A DNA stretch of 64,000 nucleotides, from contig OZ231128.1 of assembly GCA_965153355.1 (NCBI GenBank), forward strand, positions 15,562,001-15,626,000, given 5' to 3'. Each line of letters opens with the position of its first letter. The stretch's first letter is position 1. Made by a program: the position numbers and the translations under genes. This DNA is from Flaccisagitta enflata (taxonomy: Eukaryota > Chaetognatha > Sagittoidea > Aphragmophora). The notes beneath the pieces were generated by a model. It saw only the letters and a program-made list of their open reading frames with translations, was not told the origin of the DNA and ran no database searches. Positions 8,992 through 20,194 of this stretch are shown one piece after another.

Positions 8992-11900
8992 CTACGATTG
9001 TTGTTTGGGCTTTGCTGCCCTTCTTGGAGGCAATTCATCTATTGCTTGTTCGGAAAAGCCAGGGTTGTTGTGACTTTGAAGCTTTTTGAGTGCTTGAATA
9101 GTTTTCTTGCTTGCCACCAGGGCTGGACTCGCCGCTGCGGCTGTTGCCGCTGCTTCAGGCGCTGACGATGTCCTTGGTCTTGAAGTTTGTGGTGTGATTG
9201 GAGTATTCGCTTGTCGAGGCTTTTTAGGTGCTGATGTCACCGTTGTTGGGATGGACCTTGGAGTTGAAGTAGATGGTCCGGCTTTGGGAGTTCGGCTTGA
9301 GGCGCTGCTTGAACGACTGGACCCAGTTTTGAACATTGTTGGGGTTAAGCCCGTGAGTCGGAAGACATCTGAGATTGAACGCGGTTGATTTGAAGTTTCT
9401 TCGTCTGAATCATCAACTAGCTCTTGCAGTGGCACTTGCTCTGAGATTCCTTCGTTGTTTGAGATTGCTTGTAAATGTTGATTGATATCAGATGACGTTG
9501 AAGGAGCAATTTGTAAGCGAGTTAATGATGGGATTTTACTTGCAGGAACTGCTTTTGGCTTCGGGATTGATCGAGCTTTAGGGATTGCACCCGCTGGGTT
9601 GTTGCGATTGGGTGCTGTGGCAGTCACAACTTGAAGCGGAGAAGAAGGAGTTGGCAATGGAACTGGAGGTATGGCGGCAGAGTGCCCACTGTGCCCCTGC
9701 TGCCCGTTACCGTTATTGCTTGTTTGAGAACTCCCACCCACGTGGGCGGATGAGTTTGGTTTCTTTCTTACTCCAGTGACAATGTTGCTGACTGCTAGGA
9801 GGAGCTCCAACGCCTTTGGGTTGAGTTTCTGTTGTGAGTTTTCCTCAAGAGTGGGTGTTGGATCGATCAATTCGGTTTCCTCTTGTGGCCTTGGGAATTT
9901 TGGAGCGTGGTATTGTTTTAGGTCACACTGTGGCCTGACAAGTTCTTCGTCATCGCGCCTGATAACATATGTGTTGCCAATTTCGTGGTCTGGTGGATCA
10001 ATGCGTTCGTGTACTTCCCATGGACCATCGAATTTGACTTTCATTTTGTTTCCCTTGTTCAGGTGAAGTTCCCGCATGACTTGCTCCCCTTTTTGGAATG
10101 GGTCTGTGTGTGTTTTCCCTTTGGGTGGCTGTGCCATTTTCTCCATGTAATTGGTGTGGAGTTCTTCCTTCAATTCATGGATCTTTTCGAGCTGCTTTTG
10201 GTGATGCTGCACGTACGCCTTCGTGTCTTTGCTCCAATCTTTGGTTTCAGGCGGTGATGGTAGGGCGTCCTGGAGCGGCACTCGTGCTTCGCGACCAAAC
10301 ATTTTGAGGTGAGGCGTGAGGCCATCAGATGTGTGTGGCGTTGTGTTGTAACCCAGTTCCAGGGATGGGAGGTACTTCGTCCATTGTGGACCCCACTGAG
10401 CGACTCGCTTGCAAAGTTCGGCGATGATTGTCCGGTTCTTGCGTTCAGTCTGGCCCTGACTGGCGGGGTGGTACGCCATTCCAAACTCTTTGCGGATTCC
10501 GTACACTTTTGTTAGCGCCTCAATGAGTTGATTTTTAAACTCTCCACCGTTATCGGTCCGCCAGATGGCTGGCGAGCCAAAACGGCGGATGAACTGCCAT
10601 AAATGCTTTGCAACTGTGACCGCCTGTTTCCCCGCCATTGGATAGAAGCAACAGTACTTGGTGTACACATCCTCGATAACGAGGATGTGGTCGCAGCCGT
10701 GCGACAAAATCGGAAGTTCTAGCAGATCAGCTTGGATGGTGTGGAGTGGATACTTTGCTTTCTGAGGGAGGACGCGGACTGCTTTTCTGTAGTTAGTTTC
10801 GCCTCGACACATTTGGCACTCTCGGCATGATTTCACCTTTTCCTCGATGTCCTTCCTTATTGTTGGCCATACACAAAATCTCAGTGCTCTGCTTAAAGAA
10901 CGTTTCTGTCCAGCATGGCCTGCAAATGCGTCGCCATGAATTCGGTGAAGGACTTCTCCAATCAAGAGGTATGGTACTACTACGCGTAAACAAGTTTCCC
11001 CGAGCGGATTTTTGAACGACTGGTAGAGAACATCCTCGATGACTTCAAGGTTTTCAATTTGGTTGATGTACCATAAACTGAGGCTTTTTGGTGCAGGTTT
11101 GTCTTTCCCTTCATAGACCCAGCATTTTGCTAGTCGGATGTCTGGATCGTCATTTTGGCCTTCGCGGATGCGTTCTTTTAAATCTTCGTCTGCGTTGGAC
11201 AAGACTTCGGCTATCGGGGCTTCTGAAGTGGACATAGCTCCTAAGAAGATGTACTCCTCGTCGGGAGTCTTTGGATTATCTGGATGAGGCGCTCTTGAGA
11301 GCGCGTCTGCGTCAGAGTTTTTCTTCCCTTCTTTGTGACGGAGGTCCATTTCGTAGGATGCTAATTCGATTGCCCAGCGCGTGCGACGACCAGTCGCATC
11401 TTTCTCATCATTGAGAGTTCGGCAAGACAAGAGTAGGCGATGGTCGATGAAGCACAAGAACTTCCTGTATCTCAGATAATGGGAGAATTGGCGCGTTGCC
11501 CATACCAACGCCCAAAACTCTTTGTCGTACGTGCACCAGGCTGCTTGTTGGCGCGTGAGCTTTTGTGATGCGCAGGCTACCATTTGTTCGCAATTGCGTT
11601 CATCACGTTGCGAAAGGACGCAACCAACCGTCGTGTCGGACGCATCTGTTTTCAAAATGAAGTCGCGTTTGAAATCCGGGAATGCGCACGCTGTGCCCTC
11701 AAGAAGCATTGACTTAAGCGCCTCGTAAGATTTTTGTTGCGCGTCGGACCATGAAAACGGCTGGTCCTTCAGGAGCAGGTTAGTCATGGGTTCGGAAATC
11801 TTTGCGAAGTTTGGTAAGTGGCTTCTGTAGTAATTACAAAGGCCGATGAAGCCCCTGACCTCCGATTCGTTCTTTGGGACTGGCCACTCACTGATTTTCT

Positions 11901-13575
11901 TCAAGTTGTGAGGATCTGGTTTGATCCCTTCCTCCGATATCACATAGCCAAGAACCACTGCTTCGGATCTGAAAAAGTTGCATTTTGTCGGATGGACTTT
12001 GAGTCCGGAGTCTGCTAGGGCTTTGAAGACGCCTCGAATCACTTCAAAGTGGGTCTGGATGTCTGGTGTACAGATGATGATATCGTCAAGGTAGGCCAAC
12101 ACATATTGTGTTGGCAGACCCCGCATTACAAGTTCCATTAGAGCAGCCATCGTTGCACCGGAATTCTTCGCGCCCATGGGAGTGCGAAGATACTCCAGAT
12201 GGCGACGGCCGTCGCTAAACGCAAAAAATTTGCGGTGGGCCTCGGCTACTTCCACCTGGAAGTAGCCTTTGAGGAGATCCATGGTCGTGATGACCTTTGG
12301 ATTTCTGAAGCGTCGGATGGAATCTTGTATGTTCGGCAAAGGGAATGACGCCTTTACTGTGCAGGCATTGAGACGCCGGAAATCAGTACAATACCTCCAT
12401 CCTCCTTGTTTTTTGCGCACAAGGAGGATGGGGGCAGAGTACGGCGAGTTACTTTCTTGGGCAACGCCCATGGAGATGAGTTCGCTTGTTTCTCGATCAA
12501 TTTCTTCGCGGACATCGGGGGGTGGAGTCTTATATTGTGGGGCTGTTATTGGTTTATCCGTGGTGAGTTCAATGTAGTGGTGGGTCAATTTGGTTTTACC
12601 TAAATCGTGTTTGTGACGCGCAAAGATCCCCTCATATTCATTGCAAATTTCTCTGAACTCATCGCGTTGTTCCTTATTCAGAAGTGAACCCTCAAGAGAG
12701 ACTCGGAATTCTAATTCATCGCCTTCAAGTTTAGCTTTTGGTTCACCATCGGGCTTAACAATTGGAGGATTGGATGGGCTCTCGCTTGTCGAAGCAGCCG
12801 CCAACACCGTTGTTGGCTGCTGTTGCGATTCTGTCCATATCTCCGGATCCAAATTCTCTTCGACGGCCACAGGTGTGCCTCTACGAAGTACTACTTCCTC
12901 TTTTGTGGGATTCAATATCTCGATTACATGCGTTTCCTGCTCCAAGTCTATCACGCCCCAAGCAGACATCACTGGAAGTTCCTCCTCTCGATCCCCCATC
13001 AACGGCCGAATCAGCATAGTTTTTGGTTTGTTCGGGTTGGCCCGCGGGTCAGGTCCCTCAATGCTCACGGAAACTAAGTTCAATGATTCTGGTGCTAGGC
13101 TCACATCCTCCGTGAGGGCAACATGCGTCGGCGCTGAAGATTGGCATGGCGCGTGTCCAATTGGGACTGGGTATTGGTCAATGATAAGCTCGTTTTTTGC
13201 GAAATTTAAAATGGCGCCATGTTTTGTGAGGAAGTCTAATCCTATCAGCAGTGGGTTCACTAAGTTTTTGATGACGTTGACCTCATAATGGAATTGTTTT
13301 TGTCCAATTTGAATTGGAATTAAGAGGGAGAATGGCGAATTTAAAGGAGTTTTATTTACAGAAACACAAGTTTTGGCTCGGCGACGGTGTATGTACCGTA
13401 ACAATCTGGGATCAGCATCTACCACCGTCGATGAGATGCCACCGGCCTCGGCTCCCGTGTCCACAAGAGTGCGGACTTGTGTCCCAAGGATATTTGCAAC
13501 AACGGTACATTTGAGCCCAGGAGAGGTTATGCCAGCGGTGGCCCCTGGGGGCTCGCCGCTGGCTGCTGAAAACAC
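8992..13575 (-). CDS. pol: Ty3/gypsy-type pol polyprotein (PR-RT-RNaseH-IN)
   Basis: This frame has no ATG of its own. It is open upstream for about 33 nt beyond the first GTG and overlaps the end of gag in the -1 frame, so expression as Gag-Pol by -1 frameshifting is likely; I see no canonical slippery heptamer. Domains in order, numbered from the GTG at 13575: retropepsin with DTG at 39-41; reverse transcriptase at about 350-530 with YLDD at 495-498; RNase H starting with TDAS at about 643; integrase zinc-binding region ending CRECQMC at about 917-923; and DDE core with D950, D1008 (TDNGGEF) and E1044, spaced D-57-D-35-E. The C-terminal 300 residues are Pro/Ser/Thr-rich with no chromodomain seen. 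All catalytic residues are present and the frame is intact, so the element may be young. Confidence 0.93.
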   Translation of the reverse strand: MFSAASGEPPGATAGITSPGLKCTVVANILGTQVRTLVDTGAEAGGISSTVVDADPRLLRYIHRRRAKTCVSVNKTPLNSPFSLLIPIQIGQKQFHYEVNVIKNLVNPLLIGLDFLTKHGAILNFAKNELIIDQYPVPIGHAPCQSSAPTHVALTEDVSLAPESLNLVSVSIEGPDPRANPNKPKTMLIRPLMGDREEELPVMSAWGVIDLEQETHVIEILNPTKEEVVLRRGTPVAVEENLDPEIWTESQQQPTTVLAAASTSESPSNPPIVKPDGEPKAKLEGDELEFRVSLEGSLLNKEQRDEFREICNEYEGIFARHKHDLGKTKLTHHYIELTTDKPITAPQYKTPPPDVREEIDRETSELISMGVAQESNSPYSAPILLVRKKQGGWRYCTDFRRLNACTVKASFPLPNIQDSIRRFRNPKVITTMDLLKGYFQVEVAEAHRKFFAFSDGRRHLEYLRTPMGAKNSGATMAALMELVMRGLPTQYVLAYLDDIIICTPDIQTHFEVIRGVFKALADSGLKVHPTKCNFFRSEAVVLGYVISEEGIKPDPHNLKKISEWPVPKNESEVRGFIGLCNYYRSHLPNFAKISEPMTNLLLKDQPFSWSDAQQKSYEALKSMLLEGTACAFPDFKRDFILKTDASDTTVGCVLSQRDERNCEQMVACASQKLTRQQAAWCTYDKEFWALVWATRQFSHYLRYRKFLCFIDHRLLLSCRTLNDEKDATGRRTRWAIELASYEMDLRHKEGKKNSDADALSRAPHPDNPKTPDEEYIFLGAMSTSEAPIAEVLSNADEDLKERIREGQNDDPDIRLAKCWVYEGKDKPAPKSLSLWYINQIENLEVIEDVLYQSFKNPLGETCLRVVVPYLLIGEVLHRIHGDAFAGHAGQKRSLSRALRFCVWPTIRKDIEEKVKSCRECQMCRGETNYRKAVRVLPQKAKYPLHTIQADLLELPILSHGCDHILVIEDVYTKYCCFYPMAGKQAVTVAKHLWQFIRRFGSPAIWRTDNGGEFKNQLIEALTKVYGIRKEFGMAYHPASQGQTERKNRTIIAELCKRVAQWGPQWTKYLPSLELGYNTTPHTSDGLTPHLKMFGREARVPLQDALPSPPETKDWSKDTKAYVQHHQKQLEKIHELKEELHTNYMEKMAQPPKGKTHTDPFQKGEQVMRELHLNKGNKMKVKFDGPWEVHERIDPPDHEIGNTYVIRRDDEELVRPQCDLKQYHAPKFPRPQEETELIDPTPTLEENSQQKLNPKALELLLAVSNIVTGVRKKPNSSAHVGGSSQTSNNGNGQQGHSGHSAAIPPVPLPTPSSPLQVVTATAPNRNNPAGAIPKARSIPKPKAVPASKIPSLTRLQIAPSTSSDINQHLQAISNNEGISEQVPLQELVDDSDEETSNQPRSISDVFRLTGLTPTMFKTGSSRSSSASSRTPKAGPSTSTPRSIPTTVTSAPKKPRQANTPITPQTSRPRTSSAPEAAATAAAASPALVASKKTIQALKKLQSHNNPGFSEQAIDELPPRRAAKPKQQS

Positions 13576-14978
13576 CCATTTCCACTGAAGGCGTGGATGC
13601 CTAATGGCTCAGGTTCATAGCCGATCGGATGGTCGGCACCCGGAAAGACTGTCCATCCATGGCCCGTGTTGCCCAACGCCGCGGTCTCTTCGTAGACGGT
13701 GGGTGTTGGTTCTTCTGTGTTAACCTGAGTTTCCTCGCACGCCCCTAGCGTTGCGGCTGAAGCCGGTGTCTGATTATATGATCCTCGTGGACCACTTTGG
13801 GCTTGGCTCTGGTATGGGGCTGCGGGGCGTCTTGCGCCGGCCAGTGTGTTGTTAACATACTGAGACCCCTGGGTTAATCCCGGCACTATGCGAGGCTGTC
13901 CTTGGAATGAGTTTCTCGCCGGTTGGCGTTGGTCTTGGAATGCAGGTGTGTATTGTGGCCTCTGGAACGATTGCTGAGACTGTGGATGGTATTGCCTCTG
14001 AGGAGCGAGATCCCTGCGTAAGCTACCAAAGCCTTGTACTATTTCCTTCTTCATTTCATCCATGCCAGCTTTGATCGATGCGACCGAATCTTTCACTTCT
14101 GCCATCTGCAATTCGCCTGCTCGAACTTTGGTTTCTAACGCGCTGAGACGGCGATCAAACCCTTCCGAATCGGCATTAGACAAGGCTGCCATTCTTGGCG
14201 TCACGGCTTGTGGTGCGGATGACGTTGCCTCTGCTGTCGGCAAACCAAAAAGCGCGGAAACGATCCCTTCAGCTCCAGCGGACCCCACATCACGTGATTC
14301 GGCAGACAGATGGATCATGGTATTCTCCCAAGAGGTAGCCGTCTGGAAAGCGTCATCAAGTGTTGCGCTGTCAGTTGGGCAATTGAGGTGGAGATGCGTG
14401 CGAAGAAGCTGGTTGCGTAAGCCCTCGCGAAACCTCTGCAGGCCAACTCGCCTCCATTCCTCGGGGACATTTTTGAGAGCCGATTGGTACTTTTCCATCT
14501 TTTGCAACAACAAGTCTTTGTAAGTGCGTAGAGATTGGCCAGGCTGCCTTTGATGTGCGTCTAAGCGCGAAAGGAACGCTATTTTCTCCTTCTGATCGGT
14601 GAAGGCCTCCGACAGAGCTGGCTTCAACAACGCCCAAGTTGCCTTCGTGGCCGCCGGCAGGTTCTCGAACGCCGCACGAGTGGGACCCGGGGAAAGTTTT
14701 GTTGATACCCATTGCACGAAAAGGCCGGGTAGGCGTGGATCATCGGCTTTTAGGTTATAGCAAGCGCGGATGTTATCTTGAAAAGTAATTATCCAGATGT
14801 CAAAATCTTGACCTATGACATAAGTCGAGCACGGGATGTTCTTAACATGGGCAAGCTGGGGTGCTCGCTGTTGCTCAAGGCCCAATTGCCTCAGGAGGGC
14901 GCCTATTGCGTTAACTTGATCTGGTTGTAAATTTGCCAGACCAGCCAATTGGCCGGCTTCCTCATCGTTGTCAGGCAT
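13527..14978 (-). CDS. gag: Retrotransposon Gag
   Basis: This 483-codon ORF starts with ATG and lies directly upstream of pol, overlapping it in another frame. Residues about 55-230 look like a retrotransposon capsid: a tryptophan-rich start (DFDIWIITFQDNIRACY), then WALLKPALSEAF and a helix ending in EEWRRVGLQRFREGL. A short coiled segment follows (LSALETKVRAGE and on), then a Gln/Pro/Ser-rich tail. No CCHC zinc knuckle is visible, so RNA binding may rely on basic and Gln-rich regions. The role is to form the virus-like particle that packages the element RNA. Confidence 0.85.
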   Translation of the reverse strand: MPDNDEEAGQLAGLANLQPDQVNAIGALLRQLGLEQQRAPQLAHVKNIPCSTYVIGQDFDIWIITFQDNIRACYNLKADDPRLPGLFVQWVSTKLSPGPTRAAFENLPAATKATWALLKPALSEAFTDQKEKIAFLSRLDAHQRQPGQSLRTYKDLLLQKMEKYQSALKNVPEEWRRVGLQRFREGLRNQLLRTHLHLNCPTDSATLDDAFQTATSWENTMIHLSAESRDVGSAGAEGIVSALFGLPTAEATSSAPQAVTPRMAALSNADSEGFDRRLSALETKVRAGELQMAEVKDSVASIKAGMDEMKKEIVQGFGSLRRDLAPQRQYHPQSQQSFQRPQYTPAFQDQRQPARNSFQGQPRIVPGLTQGSQYVNNTLAGARRPAAPYQSQAQSGPRGSYNQTPASAATLGACEETQVNTEEPTPTVYEETAALGNTGHGWTVFPGADHPIGYEPEPLGIHAFSGNGCFQQPAASPQGPPLA

Positions 14979-17600
14979 GGTTTCCGGCTAATGTTCCTTC
15001 GATTTGTTCTAATAAAAAAAAAAAAAAAAAAAAAAAAAAATCGCTTATCTAAGGGTCTACTCACCGAGTTTCCCTTAGTTATTTGATGCTAACAACTGAA
15101 ATAAATAATTCTCTCTTTTTATGATTTATAGTTAAGTATGTCGATGCCTTGCTTAACGAGCCTTCACTTGGTTAGTTCGGCTCGATTTACGTTGCTTAAA
15201 TCTTTTCTGCTGATGCTTAGACCTAGTGAACAGTTTCGTGCGGAACTAATATAACGAGCATAGCGCCATATTAACAAAAGAACAGCCTATTTGCCTTTTC
15301 AAGCCTTCACTTGATTAGTTCGGCTTGGTTACGATTGCGGTGACTCGATTACGATTATCATTTACTTTACCATTATCATTTACCGCCGGTGAAATGCGTT
15401 TCCACTTCAATAGTGGATTACCTATGGAGCTAAATGCGGTCCTTAACCTGGTCTAGTGCGCATGGGAACTAGTGGAGGGTATGACCGTGTCTGTTAGTCA
15501 GTACGAACAACAGGAAAACAAACGTCAAAGGGTGTCTAATAAAACGTTCCTAAGTGTATGGCAAAAATTTTACTGCTCTTGTGTGCAATGAGCAGGTGAC
15601 AACGCACAGAGCCTGCTCATCTGAGGGGCTGGGGCTCCTTGTGTCCCCTACGCATCCCCCAGGAGCCACTGGACCTCCGTGAAAACACAGCCCTCCCCGA
15701 AAGAGGGCTGAGGCGAGCGGACAATCCAAACCAAAGTCTAACCTTGCTTAGCTTTCAAGCCACACAGCTCTTAAACTCTGACCCAAGTGCATGGGCTAGG
15801 AGGAGCGTGTTACAGGAAGACCAAATTATGGCCGTAGTCAACTGAATTCAAATCTGATTCAGTCCCTGTCACAAGGTTTTACTTTGGGTTGGGGCTAGGT
15901 TGCTCTCAGCCACAAAAAACAACAGGGCAATGCAACTAACAAGAAAACAACAAGAAATAAAATAAAAAGAAAAAAAAGTGACAGACAGACCCTCTAACAA
16001 GAAAAGGAAGTTGGTGCCGGATCAAGACTATCTCCGCCGACCTCCTGCCGACCACCGATGATTTGGCCTGAAAGCGGATTACCAGGGAACAGAGCGGGAA
16101 CTTCAGGAGCAAGTCGACTAAGACTTGAAATGGCTTTAACTTCCTTTAAATGCTTTTCCTGAAAGTTCGACCCAAAACCCAACCACATATCACATATCGC
16201 ACATCACCATCCGACAATGGCCAAGCAACCAGACGCAACGTACCGTAACACTCAGTCCAAACGCCCCAAATGAGTAAAGTCAAAAAGTTTGTTCTAACAG
16301 TCGCGAGTCCTTGCCTGAGGGTTTGGCGCTAGGCCAGGCAAATAACAGGCTGGACTCTTCAAGTCAGGTCCAAGTAGTACCCAGTTCGGCAGTTGGTCCG
16401 ACTTACATCAACGCAGTATGACACCCGACCACCCTAATTTGGATATCTCTTGCGAGTCAGTAAAATCAGTCGACAAGTAAAATCAGTTAAAAATAGGCCG
16501 GGGCCTATGATTACTAGCACAAATGTGCTACGGTAAGATGTAAAATGGATTATCACCAAGACAGGGAGGGGGGAGGGTTAACAGTTAAGTTCGGGTGGGG
16601 GAGGGGTGCTAAAAAAAGAAAGGATCTATGCCGCACAGACAAACTCAAGCCTTAGAAACTATGACATACAACCGTCCCTGAGCTATGGTTAGGTTTGAGG
16701 TCGGGGGCCCGTAATGATGCCTAAGGTTCCCCTTCGCGTTACCGTGTTATCTTCCACCAGCTGATCCGGAGGCTCTTGCTCCACTAGTGGGGGGTCTGGA
16801 TCTGCATCCCAGCCAATGACTGTAGGAGTCTGATCAGAGTCCAAGGGGGTGATAAACTATGCTCCCTGCCTCACCGTTAATGCAAAAGCATCCAGCTATC
16901 ACAGCAAGCCTACACTATGACTCGGGTTACTGGCTGTCCGATCATGCTCGGTGTATCCCGCTTTCGCCCCTTTGAGCCCATAAAATACTACGATATTACA
17001 ACTACGGGTAAACACGTGCAATGCGAACAAAGAGTGGCATACTTACAAACCACCCTTATAGACAGAAGAAAGGACAGAAAAGACAGACAAAAAGACTACC
17101 ACAAACCTCAGAAAAAGGTCGGATGGGTCCACGTGAACTCCTTCCTTCCTATTCACCAGTACCCAAGGAGCCCCCTGGTAAGGTCTGCTAAATCACACTT
17201 ACCCAATTCTAAAAAAGCCAAAATTCAAGGTAAAACGCAGGGGGTGTCCAAATGGACACAAGTCCCGTATCTCAGGGTTACGGTTAAAACTAGAGGTTAT
17301 CCTTCTGGGTATTAGCTAGAGGGGGGGGGGTGGCTGGGGTCACTTTCCTTCAAAAAGAAAACAACTCCGGCCGAAAGCACCACTGAAATGCCCGGGATAT
17401 CCCCAGGGCAAGAAGTAAATCTAGCCACCTAAGAGACTGAAAGGAACGGACAGACAGACTGAACAGACAAACCCCACGAACGAACCTCGCCTGCCATAAC
17501 TAACAATAAGATGCAAACCTTAGTGATAGCGCGGGAAAATCCCCCCAGCTAAAGGGCCCAGATAAAAGAACTGCCTCAAAAGGAGGTACCTAATAAACAA
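14979..17600 (-). other. Long non-coding leader of the retrotransposon
   Basis: About 2.6 kb separate the 5' LTR from gag. There is a poly(A) run of about 30 bases at 15011-15040 (T on the sense strand) and no ORF that I can support. This leader is unusually long for a gypsy element. It may contain the packaging signal, an undetected insertion, or sequence unrelated to the element. Confidence 0.5.
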
Positions 17601-17639
17601 AGGCCTGGGTTAGAAACGGATCAACAATATATAAATATA

Positions 17640-18193
17640 AACTTAACAAACGAACATTCAACAGAAATATCAACAGCGGCTGCTAAGGGGGAAGAAAAGG
17701 GCAAGATTAAGGTTAGCAATAATAAATAGCAATCCAGGTTATTCCTCGGAACAAGAACGGTAAATCGTGTCTTGGTGAGAATCGTCTTCGTCTTGACGGT
17801 CGCCGTATTTAACGGAAAAGTCTGGGCAGAGAGAGAGAGAGAACCGAGGTTCCTCGATCGCTCATTGGCTGAGAGCCTTCCACATCGTCGCCTCACTCGT
17901 ATTTGTCGTGTGCCGACCTCGTAGCGTGTCTGCGAGGTACGCCGACTGGGACTTGGGCGTTGGACTTCAAGACCCAGATATCGCAGACCAGGACCAGGAT
18001 ATCGATGATTAGGACCTGGCTGCAGCTCTTCGTTGGGAGAGAGAGATAGCGCGCGATGGAGGTGGAAAGAATAGACGATGATAAGAAAGATAGAAGAAAG
18101 TGGGAAAGAGATAGCAAAAGACAGGATGGGATAGAAAGAAAAGGGAAAGAACAGATGAGGAAAAGGGAACCGACTAAAAGGCGCGGCACTACA
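17640..18193 (-). promoter_or_regulatory. 5' LTR with promoter-like sequence (inner boundary uncertain)
   Basis: On the minus strand this begins TGTAGTGCCGCGCC at 18193, identical for 78 bp to the 3' fragment. A pyrimidine-rich U3 follows, then CCAAT at about 17870, and a TATA-like TTAAATA at about 17804-17810. Transcription would start near 17780. The U5 end and primer-binding site were not resolved, so 17640 is an estimate. Confidence 0.5.
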
Positions 18194-18589
18194 TTTTTAC
18201 ACCGCTGGCATATCTCGAATCGATTAACAACAACTGAAAGTAAAACATCAGTTGCAGTTGCAGCTATAGCAGTAGACTGGTCACGTGCGTATCACCAAGT
18301 TAGCCGTAGAAATGGAAATCCATCTCGTTGAACTAAGTTGACGAAGGGGAATAAAAGTGAAATTTACCAAAAAAATTTTACAGGGCAAGGTTGATTAGAT
18401 TTTTTTACCTCATTTGTATGTCTGAGGGCAATGTAAATCAAAAGCTATCTGGCCCTTGCCCGGGGTAGAAGTCTACGATCGAATTATTTACTCCCTTTTC
18501 CTCAAAGAGTAGAAAGGAGTGGATTTGACCACGGATTTCACTATGACTGGGCAGGGTCAGGGCAGGGTCATCACTCCAACCTCCATCGT

Positions 18590-19052
18590 GGCCTTAAGTG
18601 GGTTGTGGTTGAAGTTGAGGGGGGAGCAGGGCAGCGGCCCCGAAGGGGTCGATGACCTATGCTTTCACACAGGGGAATTTTCTCCTCCTTCTCCTTCTCC
18701 TTCTTCTCCTCCTCCGCACCCCTCCCCCCCCCCTCCCCCCAGCCTCCAGGCCCATATCTCAGCCTGGAGGCCCATATTCCAGCCTCGAGGCCCAAATCCC
18801 AGTCTTGAGGCCCAAATCCCTAGAGACTGGAATCTGGGCCTTAAGGTTGGAATTTAGGCCTTGAGGGTGGGATTTGGGCCTCAAGACTGGGATTTGGGCC
18901 TCGAGGCTGGAATATGGGCCTCCAGGCTGAGATATGGGCCTGGAGGCTGGGGGGAAGGGGGGGGGGGTACGAAGAAGGAGAAGGAGAAGGAGGAGAAAAT
19001 TCCCCTGTGTGAAAGCATAGGTCATCGACCCCTTCGGAGCCGCTGCCCAAAA
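18590..19052 (+). repeat. Family B repeat, copy 1
   Basis: The left block 'gggcagcggccccgaagggg..cctatgctttcacac' and its inverted counterpart at 18990-19052 enclose a purine/pyrimidine minisatellite (ggcccaaatcccagcctcgagg and variants, switching strand near 18830). Other copies are at 20195, 32251, 45873 and 60401. Confidence 0.8.
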
Positions 19053-19173
19053 AGTAAAAGTGTGACAAATCGACGGACCATCGGACGGACAGATAAACGG
19101 ACGGACAGACAGATGGACGGACGGACGGATGGACGGACAAAGCGGGGTGTAGAGTCGCTTGTACGGGACTAGA
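19053..19173 (+). repeat. Family A repeat, partial
   Basis: A (GGAC)n-type tract follows 'aaaagtgtgac', then 'caaagcggggtgtagagtcg' and a decayed hairpin ending cgggactagaaa. It is fused to the end of the preceding family B copy. Confidence 0.6.
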
Positions 19174-19263
19174 AATCAATGAGAGCGAATGCCAATGACG
19201 CATTGATAGGTTGTAAGAATTCGAGGAACTACCCAAAAGATGCAATACAAGTTTTAGAAAAAA

Positions 19264-19421
19264 CAAGGTCGGATACACGGCAAGATAGTCGCAGACGGTT
19301 GGGCGGGGGCCATAATGCAAAAACCGCTCAAAATTCAGAAATATTTGTAACCGACGCGACGTACCGGCATATGTATTGACCGACACGGCGAGGTGTAGAG
19401 TCGCGTGTCCGCGACTAGAAA
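19264..19421 (+). repeat. Family A repeat with intact terminal hairpin
   Basis: It starts caaggtcggatacacgg and ends with stem AGTCGCG (19399-19405) / CGCGACT (19410-19416) and loop TGTC, followed by agaaaa. Confidence 0.7.
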
Positions 19422-19424
19422 ATG

Positions 19425-20190
19425 AAGCAATGTTGTCACACAAATTCGCATTGCCCATCTCTTTTTTTTTTTTTTTTCATTTGCTTTTTCTTCAGAGGGT
19501 CCTTTCGAATCTCTAGTATTTCTATTCACTTATTCATTATATGAGAAAGAGATTGAAATAAGCTATTTGATAGGTCGATGCTTAAGACAAATGATTTGCA
19601 ATGGCGTTAGCAAAACAAAAAAGGAATGTCACAGACCAAAAAAGAAAACAATATTCATATTGCGCAAAATGGTTCAATAAAGCAGAAACTGACGCTTTGA
19701 CACTCCTTGCCCTCTTTTTGTACATGATATGATTTTTCCAATACCAGATGAGACCTTGACAGTTGGCACGCCTCGGGGCCAAGTTGCCGCGATGACTCCA
19801 ACAAAATTAGCACTTAGGTCATGAGCCACTCATGATCACCTGCGGCCTATGTATATCCATTAGTATCACATAATACAATGATTTGGAAAAAAAGTCGAAG
19901 AAACGAAGTTCCTTCGGCTTTTTGAGACCTGCAGAACTTTTTTGATTTCCGTTTTTCTCATGGGGAGTTTTAGGAATTTAATTTACTTTTCTGGCCAATG
20001 ATACAATGCATGAAATTAAAAGCTAAAAAAGAGCTGATTGTATTCTTCCAGATGGCGCCAAGCAGAACACTGTGCAATCAATAGTTTATGCGCTATGATT
20101 TTATAGATCTTTTTTTATTTTTCTGCATTTTTCCCACTTTTCCCAAAGATCAATATTTTTCATTGATGCTAAATTTTGGGCCCATTATAA
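19425..20190. other. No feature seen
   Basis: AT-rich sequence with a T run at 19463-19478; no gene, exon or repeat structure that I can support. Confidence 0.5.
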
Positions 20191-20194
20191 CAAT

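Larger units (their letters stand above)
3095..18193 (-). mobile_element. ~15.1-kb Ty3/gypsy-like LTR retrotransposon with two extra 3' ORFs
   Basis: A 78-bp identical direct repeat lies at 3095-3172 and 18116-18193. Read on the minus strand, both copies begin TGTAGTGCCGCGCC, a plausible LTR start. Between them, all on the minus strand, are gag (14978-13527), pol (13575-8992), an SGNH-like ORF (about 8056-7284) and a 1088-codon ORF (6899-3633). The interior is visibly more GC-rich than the flanking AT-rich DNA. Just upstream of the 3' LTR start, the minus strand reads CGGGAGCAAT, a weak polypurine tract. I could not find the primer-binding site. The alternative is that the two 3' ORFs are not part of the element; the outer position of the 3' LTR fragment argues that they are. 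Confidence 0.65.

Noticed and set aside
18519-19458. Frames reading MTYAFTQGNFLLLL...PGGPYSSLEAQIP in several places
   Set aside because: They recur in every family B copy in both orientations and follow the minisatellite; non-coding repeat.
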